A stretch of 56,150 bases of DNA from DATKGL01 sp035510795. GTDB taxonomy: Bacteria > Patescibacteriota > Saccharimonadia > Saccharimonadales > UBA4665. Below, piece by piece: positions 33,972 through 41,806 of this stretch. Under the pieces are notes generated by a model. The model did no database searches and was not told the origin of the DNA. It saw nothing but the letters and a program-made list of their open reading frames with translations. How positions within the stretch are numbered: the first letter of the stretch is position 1; every line of letters begins with the position of its first letter. Made by a program: the position numbers and the translations under genes. The stretch lies in NCBI GenBank assembly GCA_035510795.1, contig DATKGL010000017.1:1-56150 (forward strand). The letters are read 5' to 3'.

Positions 33972-35849
33972 ATGACTGCCCAAGAAATACGCCAAGCTTA
34001 CCAAGATTTTTTTGCTGGACGTGGCCACCAAGTAATTACGCGGGCCCAGCTGGTTCCGCAAAATGATTCGACCACTTTGTTCACCGGTTCCGGTATGCAG
34101 CCGCTGTTGCCTAACCTGCTAGGCGAGCCTCATCCCGGCGGTAGCCGACTAGTAGACTCCCAGCCTTGCCTTAGAGTCCAGGATATTGACGAAGTCGGCG
34201 ACAACCGCCACACCACCTTTTTTGAGATGCTTGGTAACTGGAGCCTGGGCGACTACTTCAAGCAGGACCAGATTAACTGGTTCTGGGAATTTTTAACCAA
34301 GACTATCGGACTTGATCCGCAGCGGATATATGTCAGCTGCTTTATCGGTGACGAGGCTGCCGGTGTCCCCAAAGATACCCAAAGCGCTGAAATTTGGAAA
34401 CAGCTGTTCGGATCTGCCGGGATTGAGGCGACCGAAATTGACATCGGCAGCGAGGAAGATGGTTATAACAAAGGTGAACAGGGCGGCCGGATATTCTTTT
34501 ATGGTGACAAAAACTGGTGGAGTCGGGCCGGAAATGCCCAAACAATGCCTGAGGGCGAACCGGGCGGCCCGGACACCGAGATGTTTTACTTATTTCCGGA
34601 GGTTGTTCACGACCAACGCTACGGCGAGCATTGCCATGTCAACTGCGACTGCGGTCGCTACATTGAACTTGGCAACTCTGTCTTCATGGAATATCTAAAG
34701 ACAGCTACCGGTTTTGAAAAATTGCCGAAGCAAAACGTTGATTATGGCGGCGGACTGGAAAGGATTGCCGCGGCAGCACTGGACAGCCCGGATATTTATA
34801 AAGTTAGTCTGCTGTGGCCGATTATTGTTAAGCTCGAGGAGTTATCCGGCAGGACATACGACAATCAGACAAGTAGTTTGCGAATAATTGCCGATCATCT
34901 GCGGGCGGCAACTTTCTTAGCGGTTGACGGTGTAACTCCCAGCAACAAAGAACAGGGCTACGTTATGCGCCGACTGGTGCGGCGAGCCATGAGGCATGCC
35001 TTTGAACTTGGTATTGAGCAAAACTTGTGCCAGCAGTTAATTCCGATTATCGCCGACCTGTACAAGTCTGATTATCCGGAAGTGGCAGAAAATCGCGACC
35101 ATGTCATCGAAGTTTTGATTAAAGAAGAAAAAATTTTCCGCCAGACGCTAAGAGCTGGCGTTAGGGAATTTAACAAACTGGCCGGTCGTCAGCTAAGTGG
35201 AGCAGTTATTTTCAAGCTCTATGATACCTACGGCTTTCCGATTGAATTGAGCCTAGAAGAAGCCTTAGGTCAGAATTTGCCGATAGACCCGGATTGGCAA
35301 GCAGGTTTTAACCAATTGATGGATGAGCAGCGCCAGCGCTCCAAAACTGCCGGTAAAGGGGAATTTAAGGGCGGCCTGGCCGATCATAGTGATATTACGA
35401 CTAAATATCATACCACCACCCATCTGATGTACCGGGCTTTGCGGCAAGTCTTGGGGGACGAAGTTATCCAAAAAGGGGCCAATATCACGCCGGAACGGAT
35501 AAGATTTGACTTTTCCCATTCTTCCAAGATGACTTCGGAAGAAATCAGCCAAGTCGAGCAGTTGGTTAATCAACAGATTGCCAAAGACTGGCCAGTTAGC
35601 TGGCGCGAAGAAAACACTAACTCTGCTCTATCCAGCGGTGTCATGGGAGCTTTTGGCGATCGCTATGGCCAAACAGTTAAGGTCTATACAATTGGTGATC
35701 CGGACGGGGACTATTACTCAAGGGAAATCTGTGGCGGACCGCACGTTGAACATACTGGCCAGTTGGCTGAAAATGGATGGCAGTTCAAGATCATTAAAGA
35801 AGAATCTTCCAGCGCCGGCGTCCGCCGGATTAAGGCCGTCCTGCAGTAA
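33972..35849 (+). CDS. alaS: Alanyl-tRNA synthetase lacking the C-terminal domain
   Basis: A 625-aa class II synthetase (canonical about 870). Motifs 1-3 are present in the aminoacylation part (GSGMQPLLPNLLG; TFFEMLGNWSLGDYF; NVDYGGGLERIAA). The editing domain has HTTTH and CGGPHVEHTG, the zinc-binding His/His and Cys/His set. The protein stops after the editing domain (SSSAGVRRIKAVLQ). The C-Ala/oligomerisation domain is absent, so it should act as a monomer. TAAAAT (33959-33964) puts the transcript start one base before this ATG. Two Ala tRNAs are in the window. Confidence 0.95.
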   Translation: MTAQEIRQAYQDFFAGRGHQVITRAQLVPQNDSTTLFTGSGMQPLLPNLLGEPHPGGSRLVDSQPCLRVQDIDEVGDNRHTTFFEMLGNWSLGDYFKQDQINWFWEFLTKTIGLDPQRIYVSCFIGDEAAGVPKDTQSAEIWKQLFGSAGIEATEIDIGSEEDGYNKGEQGGRIFFYGDKNWWSRAGNAQTMPEGEPGGPDTEMFYLFPEVVHDQRYGEHCHVNCDCGRYIELGNSVFMEYLKTATGFEKLPKQNVDYGGGLERIAAAALDSPDIYKVSLLWPIIVKLEELSGRTYDNQTSSLRIIADHLRAATFLAVDGVTPSNKEQGYVMRRLVRRAMRHAFELGIEQNLCQQLIPIIADLYKSDYPEVAENRDHVIEVLIKEEKIFRQTLRAGVREFNKLAGRQLSGAVIFKLYDTYGFPIELSLEEALGQNLPIDPDWQAGFNQLMDEQRQRSKTAGKGEFKGGLADHSDITTKYHTTTHLMYRALRQVLGDEVIQKGANITPERIRFDFSHSSKMTSEEISQVEQLVNQQIAKDWPVSWREENTNSALSSGVMGAFGDRYGQTVKVYTIGDPDGDYYSREICGGPHVEHTGQLAENGWQFKIIKEESSSAGVRRIKAVLQ

Positions 35850-35869
35850 AACTTCAGCTTAGCGCGTGC

Positions 35870-35875
35870 TATAAT
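35870..35875 (+). promoter_or_regulatory. -10 box of the FtsA/PilM-like operon
   Basis: TATAAT lies 10 bases before the ATG at 35886, leaving about 4 bases of leader. GAAGG just before the ATG is a weak Shine-Dalgarno. Confidence 0.5.
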
Positions 35876-35885
35876 CGAAGGGATT

Positions 35886-37229
35886 ATGCTTGATAAATTT
35901 AAGGGCTATAGCCAGTCATTGGCCAATAAAGCTAGCGCCGGTGCTAACAAAGCGGTTTCCGCCGTTGGCAAAGCTAAAAAGAAAAAAGTTACCGACGATA
36001 GCCAGTATATTGTAGCTCTGGATATTGGCACCGAGTTCGTTAAAGCCCTGATTGCCAAAGTTATTAATTCAGAAGAAGCTCAGATTATCGGTGTTGGCCG
36101 CACGCATCAGTCTTTAAGCGACATGCAGGCCGGCGCCATCGCTGACATTGCTAGCGTCGTCGATAACTGCGACAAGGCTCTTGATCAAGCCGAACAGGAA
36201 GCTGGCGTATCGGCCCGGATGGCTATGATTGGCATTGCCGGCGAATTGGTTAAAGGTACTACCACCACTGTTCAGTTTACGCGCAAGCAGGCTGATCAGG
36301 CGATGGATATCAATGAGGTTGAAAAAATTGTCAGGCTAGTCCAGGAAAAGGCCGAAGCCCGCGCCAAACAACAAGTTGCTATCGAACTCGGCGGCAAGGA
36401 TGTTGAAGTCAGACTGGTTAACAGTGCCCTGGTCAGTATAGACATTGATGGCTACAAAGTTACTAACCCGATTGGTTTTCAGGGCAAGCAGGTGCTGGTT
36501 CAGCTTTATACGGCTTATGCGCCGCTGATTCACATTGGTGCTCTGGAGAAAACCGCCCAGGAACTGGATTTGGATTTATTGGCTGTAGCTGCTGAGCCGT
36601 TTGCTGTTTCACGCTCCGTAATCGGCGATGATCCCAATGCTTCGATGAGTGCCATTTTAATGGATGTGGGCGGAGGAACGACCGACATTGCTGTAGTCGA
36701 TGAAGGTGGCGTTCAGGGCACTAAAATGTTTGGTATTGGCGGTAGGGCATTTACCCACGCCATTGAACGGGATTTAGCGGTTGACTATCCTGCCGCCGAA
36801 GAGCTGAAACTGGATCTAAGCAATAATTCGGTACCAGCCGATAAACTTCCCAAAGTTACTGCCGCTTTAAATAAAACCTTGGAAGTTTGGTCGGGTGGCG
36901 TTGAGCTGGCGCTGAGCGAGTTCAAGAAACTTGATCATTTGCCGCACCGGGTTCTGCTCTGCGGCGGTGGCTCCTCGCTGGAGATGGTCATGGATGAGCT
37001 GCAGGGCTCTGATTGGTACAAACAGCTGCCATTTACCCGAAAGCCGACTGTCCAGCATATCCACCCTAGTCAAGTTGTCGGCATTACCGATAAAACCGGC
37101 CACGCCAACGATCATACTTTTATTACAGCCATGGGGCTGCTAAGAGTCGGGCTCGATACGATGCAGCAGGCCAGCGGCTCCTCGACTGGTTCAATTCGTG
37201 AAAAACTAGACAGGATGCTTAGGGTATGA
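35886..37229 (+). CDS. FtsA/PilM-like actin-fold ATPase
   Basis: A 447-aa protein. An N-terminal Lys/Ala-rich segment of about 38 residues comes before the actin-like fold: phosphate 1 loop VALDIGTEFVKAL, an SHS2/1C-like subdomain (about 140-235), phosphate 2 loop MDVGGGTTDIAVVDEGG, and adenosine motif VLLCGGGSSLE. The family includes FtsA (cell division) and PilM (type IV pili). The next gene, overlapping by 4 bases, is a membrane protein. That favours a PilM-type scaffold role with this partner over FtsA, whose usual neighbour ftsZ is absent. The call is family level. Confidence 0.72.
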   Translation: MLDKFKGYSQSLANKASAGANKAVSAVGKAKKKKVTDDSQYIVALDIGTEFVKALIAKVINSEEAQIIGVGRTHQSLSDMQAGAIADIASVVDNCDKALDQAEQEAGVSARMAMIGIAGELVKGTTTTVQFTRKQADQAMDINEVEKIVRLVQEKAEARAKQQVAIELGGKDVEVRLVNSALVSIDIDGYKVTNPIGFQGKQVLVQLYTAYAPLIHIGALEKTAQELDLDLLAVAAEPFAVSRSVIGDDPNASMSAILMDVGGGTTDIAVVDEGGVQGTKMFGIGGRAFTHAIERDLAVDYPAAEELKLDLSNNSVPADKLPKVTAALNKTLEVWSGGVELALSEFKKLDHLPHRVLLCGGGSSLEMVMDELQGSDWYKQLPFTRKPTVQHIHPSQVVGITDKTGHANDHTFITAMGLLRVGLDTMQQASGSSTGSIREKLDRMLRV

Positions 37230-38998
37230 ACCAAAAAGATACAATCTATGTTGACGTTGAGGACGAGATAACAACCATTATTGATAAAGTTAAGAACTCT
37301 TCCAATAAGCTGGTAGCGCTGGTGATGCCGAAACGCTCAAGCGTACTTCAAAGTACTGTTAATATGAAGCTGCTTAAGCGAGCTGCCGATTCGTCCAAAA
37401 AGCAGCTGGTACTGATCACTGCCGAAACCAGCTTGTTGCCGCTGGCAGCAGAGATAGGCCTGCCGGTTGCCAAAAATCTTCAGTCCAAACCTGCGATTCC
37501 GGTAATTGATGCGGAGGCAGAGCATGAATTTGATGAGCTGTTAAAGGTTGAAGAACCAGGAACAAAAGAGGACTTTGATCCTAAAGCCGACGCCGATAAA
37601 TCAGTCGGTGAATTATCCGAAGCCGCTACCGGAAAAGGTTCAAAGCAACCGGTTAAACCGGAACTAACTCCCAGGCCGATCCCATTAGCCGGCAATAAAA
37701 TTGATGATGCCATCGATCTTGATAATACAGCTGACGAATCAGGAGCTGAAGAAGCAGATAAGCAAGAAGACAAGAAACCCAGGAATAAAAAGCTCAGAAT
37801 CCCGGATTTTAATAAGTTCCGCCTACGCCTGTTTCTGGCGGTGTTGGTGATTATTATTCTGATTGTCGGCTGGATTATGGCTAATGATATCCTGCCGAGG
37901 GCTAAAATAGTCGTTTATACTAACACTTCAAGCGTTAATGTCAATCTTAATATGAACTTAAGCACGGCCGCTACCACCGTCAACGCTACCCAATTAACAG
38001 TTCCGACTCAGATTCAGACAACCTCTAAATCCCAATCTGCTACTGTCCCGACGACCGGACAGAAAAATGAAGGCAGTTCGGCGACAGGCTCAGTCACAAT
38101 GACGGGAGAGAATTGCAACGTTAATCAGCTGCCAATTTCAACGCCGCCTACCGTTCCGGCGGGATGGGCTATTACCAGCGCTGGCGGCCAGACTTTCATT
38201 ACCCAACAAGCCACAGTTTTTTCTCAGAGTAGCGGAAAACTTAACTTCACATCCGGGTGTTACGTTTTCTCGGCCACAAACTCCACTAGCCCCACACCAG
38301 TTACAGCCCAAAATCCCGGTAGTAGTTATAATATAGGCTCGACTACCTGGACAGTATCCGGCAGAACCGATGTTACGGCCTCTTCGTCATCGCCAATGAC
38401 CGGGGGTTCTGATAATATCGTTCAAACCGTCTCTCAGACCGACGTCAATAACGCTATACAAAAGTTGGCTGTGCTAGACACCACTCCGATAAAGACCGCA
38501 CTGGCTACCAATTTGACCAACGCCGGCATGTACCCGATTACGGGAACTTTTTCGGCGGCCGCCCCGACTAATTCTAACAGTGCTACCGTTGGTGCTCAGG
38601 CTGATACAGTCTCTGTTACTCAGACGACCGTCTACACTATGTTTGGAGTGCAAAAGTCCAGCCTTATCGGGTTAATCGACAACGCCGTCAATCAGCAAAT
38701 CAACACTTCAACCCAGTCAGTTTTCAATAATGGGTTTAGCAGCGCAACTTACACTGCTTCTAATCAATCAAGCACCGGCGCTCAAGTTGACTTAACGACA
38801 GCCGCTACTGTCGGTCCCAACCTAAATGCTGCCAAATTGAAAAGCCAGGTTGCCGGTCAGAAAGCCGGGGACGTTGAGAGTCTGCTGTCGAGCTACACTG
38901 GCGTCACCAAAGTAACTGTTCATTATAGCCCGTTCTGGGTCAGCGCCACGCCCAAAAATATTAACAAAATAAGTATTGCATTCGAAAAGAGTTCTTAG
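37226..38998 (+). CDS. Membrane protein with Rossmann-like N-terminus and baseplate-J-like ectodomain
   Basis: A 590-aa protein. Residues 1-90 form an alpha/beta domain (VALVMPKRSSVLQSTVNMKL, then LVLITAETSLLPLAAEIGLP). An acidic linker (about 95-190) follows, then one membrane helix (about 204-224, LFLAVLVIIILIVGWIMAND) and a long Thr/Ser/Asn-rich extracytoplasmic part (about 225-590). That part includes a segment like baseplate J or similar beta proteins (NPGSSYNIGSTTWTVSG). It overlaps the FtsA/PilM-like gene by 4 bases and is followed by ruvX 3 bases later. It may be the membrane receptor of the actin-like partner. Function unknown. Confidence 0.6.
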   Translation: MNQKDTIYVDVEDEITTIIDKVKNSSNKLVALVMPKRSSVLQSTVNMKLLKRAADSSKKQLVLITAETSLLPLAAEIGLPVAKNLQSKPAIPVIDAEAEHEFDELLKVEEPGTKEDFDPKADADKSVGELSEAATGKGSKQPVKPELTPRPIPLAGNKIDDAIDLDNTADESGAEEADKQEDKKPRNKKLRIPDFNKFRLRLFLAVLVIIILIVGWIMANDILPRAKIVVYTNTSSVNVNLNMNLSTAATTVNATQLTVPTQIQTTSKSQSATVPTTGQKNEGSSATGSVTMTGENCNVNQLPISTPPTVPAGWAITSAGGQTFITQQATVFSQSSGKLNFTSGCYVFSATNSTSPTPVTAQNPGSSYNIGSTTWTVSGRTDVTASSSSPMTGGSDNIVQTVSQTDVNNAIQKLAVLDTTPIKTALATNLTNAGMYPITGTFSAAAPTNSNSATVGAQADTVSVTQTTVYTMFGVQKSSLIGLIDNAVNQQINTSTQSVFNNGFSSATYTASNQSSTGAQVDLTTAATVGPNLNAAKLKSQVAGQKAGDVESLLSSYTGVTKVTVHYSPFWVSATPKNINKISIAFEKSS

Positions 38999-39001
38999 CC
39001 C

Positions 39002-39430
39002 ATGGAGACGGCCGCTAAGTCTATCATGGCTTTAGATGTCGGGAACCGCCGTATTGGTGTGGCGCTGGCAGACTCTTTGGCGAAATTAGCCCATCCGCTG
39101 ACCACGATAGAGCGGTCTGATGACTCGCCTATGCTAATTAAAGAGCTGTCTGAGCGTTACGGCGTGGTCAAGCTGATAGTTGGTCGGCCCAGAGGTTTAA
39201 GCGGTCAGAATACCCCCCAGACCGAGCAGACGCTACAGTTTGTGGGGCAACTTAAGGCGCAAGTTAAAATTCCGATTGAACTGCAAGATGAAGCTCTAAC
39301 ATCGGTTCTTGCTGAAAAAGAACTGGCCAGCCGCAGAAGCAGTTATAAAAAAGCTGATATTGATGCCCTGGCCGCGACCTATATCTTGGAAGATTATTTA
39401 ACTTCACATCCGGGAGACACTCATGTATAA
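39002..39430 (+). CDS. ruvX: Putative Holliday junction resolvase / pre-16S rRNA nuclease (YqgF)
   Basis: A 142-aa protein of normal family length. It has the RNase H-like start MALDVGNRRIGVALADS, the motif LIVGRPRGLSG, the middle DEALTSVLAEKEL, and the final KADIDALAATYILEDYL. YqgF processes pre-16S rRNA or cuts Holliday junctions. It overlaps mltG by 8 bases, as in many genomes. Confidence 0.9.
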   Translation: METAAKSIMALDVGNRRIGVALADSLAKLAHPLTTIERSDDSPMLIKELSERYGVVKLIVGRPRGLSGQNTPQTEQTLQFVGQLKAQVKIPIELQDEALTSVLAEKELASRRSSYKKADIDALAATYILEDYLTSHPGDTHV

Positions 39431-40478
39431 ACAGTCCAAAAGAGTTCGGACTCGCCGGCAGCGGGCAAGAGTTTTCTTTTTTGTTATGGGGCTGATATTG
39501 ATCCTACTGATTGCGCTTACTTTGTATATCCGGCATATTTATTACCAGAATCTATCCCCGCCCAGTACCAGCCAGACCAGCCAAATTGTAACTGTTCCTA
39601 ACGGCGCGTCAGTTGACCAGATAGCTGACTTGCTGCACAAGGATAATCTTATCCAGAGCCCCTGGAGCTTCGAGTGGTATGTCCGGGCGGCCGGACTGGG
39701 AGATTCCCTGGAGGCCGGTACCTATGCCCTAAATCCGGCTCAAGATGTTCAGGGTGTTGTCGGTACTCTTACCTCGGGCAAAGTAGCTACTAAACTAGTG
39801 ACCATATTACCCGGCAAACGGCTGGATCAGATCAGCGCCACACTGATTAATAACGGCTTTAACCCTGCCGCCGTTGCCGCCGCAATGGAACCAGCTCAGT
39901 ATGCAGGGCTGCCGGCTCTGGCTATCAAACCGCCGGGGGTAAGCCTGGAGGGGTTGCTTTACCCCGATTCCTTTGAGAAAACTGCCGCTACCGATCCCTC
40001 GGTTATCATCCGCGAATCTCTAGTGGAGATGGGCGAAAAATTAACGCCACCCCTGCAAACAACCTTTGCGCATGAAGGACTTAGCACCTATCAAGGTTTG
40101 GTTCTGGCCTCAATTGTCCAGCAAGAGGTTTCCAGCCCTTCAGATCAAGCTCAGGTGGCCCAGGTGTTCTTAAAAAGATTAAGCTTGGGTATGCCGCTCG
40201 GTTCGGATGTGACGGCGCTTTATGGTGCTATCGAAGCCAACCAACCGCCCAGCTTGTCTTATGCCTCGCCATATAACACCTTGCTTCATACCGGCTTGCC
40301 GCCAACGCCGATCAGTACCGTATCCCAGGCTTCGCTAAATGCCGTCGCCAATCCGGCGCCAACCGATTGGCTCTATTTTGTGGCTGGAGATAACGGCACG
40401 ACATACTTCTCGCAGACCTTACAGCAGCAGCAAGCTAACGTGGCGGCCTATTGCCATAACTTATGCAGCCAGCAGTAA
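39423..40478 (+). CDS. mltG: Endolytic murein transglycosylase MltG
   Basis: A 351-aa protein. A basic N terminus and one membrane helix (about 18-40) precede a LysM-like domain (VTVPNGASVDQIADLLHKDN) and the YceG catalytic domain with LEGLLYPDSFE, ASIVQQEVSSPSDQAQVAQV and RLSLGMPLGSD. The catalytic Glu should be in the QQEV block (usually EKE). MltG cuts nascent glycan strands and sets their length. It ends the operon that began at 35886. Confidence 0.92.
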   Translation: MYKQSKRVRTRRQRARVFFFVMGLILILLIALTLYIRHIYYQNLSPPSTSQTSQIVTVPNGASVDQIADLLHKDNLIQSPWSFEWYVRAAGLGDSLEAGTYALNPAQDVQGVVGTLTSGKVATKLVTILPGKRLDQISATLINNGFNPAAVAAAMEPAQYAGLPALAIKPPGVSLEGLLYPDSFEKTAATDPSVIIRESLVEMGEKLTPPLQTTFAHEGLSTYQGLVLASIVQQEVSSPSDQAQVAQVFLKRLSLGMPLGSDVTALYGAIEANQPPSLSYASPYNTLLHTGLPPTPISTVSQASLNAVANPAPTDWLYFVAGDNGTTYFSQTLQQQQANVAAYCHNLCSQQ

Positions 40479-40502
40479 CAGGGGTAAAATTACTCCGGCG
40501 TC

Positions 40503-40531
40503 TTGAATAACATTATCAATGCCTGTAAAAT
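40503..40531 (+). promoter_or_regulatory. Promoter of the LysM-CHAP gene
   Basis: TTGAAT (40503-40508), a 17-base spacer and an extended -10, TG then TAAAAT (40526-40531). The start of transcription is near 40538, more than 110 bases before the coding region. Confidence 0.65.
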
Positions 40532-40537
40532 TGACCC

Positions 40538-40656
40538 TTGTAACGGTGCTTAGAGGGTTAATCGCCCGCTAAGGACCCTAGATAGATGGCCGTTACAAAT
40601 TTCCAAGATTATATTAATCTGTTGCGGAGACGTCTCCCTTCAGTTTAGGAGTTCGT
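40538..40656 (+). promoter_or_regulatory. Structured 5' leader, candidate riboswitch or RNA thermometer
   Basis: A 9-bp stem, TTGTAACGG (40538-40546) with CCGTTACAA (40590-40598), starts at the predicted transcription start. It encloses AGGGT (40554-40558) paired with ACCCT (40575-40579). Downstream, CTCC (40634-40637) can pair either with GGAG (40626-40629) or with GGAG of the Shine-Dalgarno AGGAG (40647-40651). The second pairing would hide the ribosome site. It fits an aptamer plus expression platform. The domain matches no riboswitch class I know. Most genes here seem to have almost no leader, so this one stands out. Confidence 0.5.
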
Positions 40657-40719
40657 ATTCGTACTACTTCTCCACTGGCGAATCTGCGCCAAGCCTATAA
40701 TCCAGCTCTCAACCTTCAG

Positions 40720-41769
40720 TTGAAGAGCCTGCAAAACAAACTGGCTAAAACCAAGTCATCCACTCGTCATCGCCTGGTTCGCTATGGTATTTTGGCGGTT
40801 AATCTGCTGATTTTAGTAATGGTCGCTTACTTTCTGTCCCGTCCGTCAAGCGGTAAAGTTGCCGCCACTGCCAGTGCTCTGGGCAGTAACAGTTTTGCCT
40901 CGACTGTCATCAACCCGCTCGACCAATTGTCGGCTGCCGATGTGGCGCAAACGGTCGCCGAAGTAACTGATTTGCCTGAAACCACAGCGGTCACTAACCA
41001 AGCCGAGACAGTTACTGCTGAACTGGCGGTTACGCCGGTCAACAATCTTGTTGCCAACAAACCACAGGTGGTGGAAACAACGTACCAGTCAAATAAAAAT
41101 ATCCAAACCTATGTCGTTCAACCCGGTGACACTGTAGCCAGTCTGGCGAGTAAATTTGATGTTACTTCCAGTAGTATTCAATGGTCAAATAATCTTCTGA
41201 GTAACAGCTTAATAGTCGGATCGAAACTGGAAATTCCGCCCGTTAACGGTATCGTCTACGCTGTTAAGGCCGGTGATACATCCCAAAGTTTGGCCCAAAA
41301 ATTTAATGCTAATGCTGCTCAGATAACAGCTTTTAATGATGCAGAACTGAGCGGTTTAATAACTGGTGAAATGATTGTCATTCCCGGCGGCTCGGTTCAG
41401 ATCCAGGCTGCTCCGACCTATAACTTTTATGCCCAGTACGGTTCAAACGGTTATGATTTCGGCTATTGCACCTGGTATGTAGCCAGTCAGATTGCCGTAC
41501 CCAGCAACTGGGGTAATGCCAGCAGCTGGGCTTACTATGCTCGTCTGAGCGGCTGGAATGTCAGCAATGCTCCGACAATTGGTGCGATTGCTCAGACTCC
41601 CTATGTTGACTATGGCCAGGGCCATGTGGCAATTGTCGTGGCAATTTCGGCCGACGGCAGTTCGATTGAGATCAGGGACATGAACAATTATGGCGACGGC
41701 GGCGGCTGGGACCGGGTCGGTGAAGGTTGGGTGTCAACATCAAGTTTCGCGAACTATCTAACCAACTAG
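40720..41769 (+). CDS. LysM-CHAP peptidoglycan hydrolase, start uncertain
   Basis: At least 349 aa. One membrane helix (about 22-40, YGILAVNLLILVMVAYFL), two LysM domains (VVQPGDTVASLASKFD at about 137 and VKAGDTSQSLAQKFN at about 184) that bind glycan, and a C-terminal CHAP domain. Catalytic residues in the CHAP domain are Cys in GYCTWYVA and His in QGHVAIVV. It should cut peptidoglycan peptides or glycan-peptide amides. The first TTG is at 40720, but the frame is open back to 40618. AGGAG (40647-40651) has an in-frame ATT at 40657, giving about 21 more residues (TTSPLANLRQAY). So the real start may be ATT. Confidence 0.88.
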   Translation: MKSLQNKLAKTKSSTRHRLVRYGILAVNLLILVMVAYFLSRPSSGKVAATASALGSNSFASTVINPLDQLSAADVAQTVAEVTDLPETTAVTNQAETVTAELAVTPVNNLVANKPQVVETTYQSNKNIQTYVVQPGDTVASLASKFDVTSSSIQWSNNLLSNSLIVGSKLEIPPVNGIVYAVKAGDTSQSLAQKFNANAAQITAFNDAELSGLITGEMIVIPGGSVQIQAAPTYNFYAQYGSNGYDFGYCTWYVASQIAVPSNWGNASSWAYYARLSGWNVSNAPTIGAIAQTPYVDYGQGHVAIVVAISADGSSIEIRDMNNYGDGGGWDRVGEGWVSTSSFANYLTN

Positions 41770-41772
41770 CCT

Positions 41773-41800
41773 TTGACTAACAATTATTTCCCCATATACT
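41773..41800 (+). promoter_or_regulatory. Promoter of obgE
   Basis: TTGACT (41773-41778), a 16-base spacer and TATACT (41795-41800). The expected start, seven bases on, is the A of the obgE ATG at 41807, so the message is probably leaderless. Confidence 0.65.
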
Positions 41801-41806
41801 GGGCTC

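Noticed and set aside
40626..40637. Perfect palindrome GGAGACGTCTCC as a protein operator
   Set aside because: It lies well downstream of the promoter and is better explained as part of the alternative RNA pairing next to the Shine-Dalgarno.
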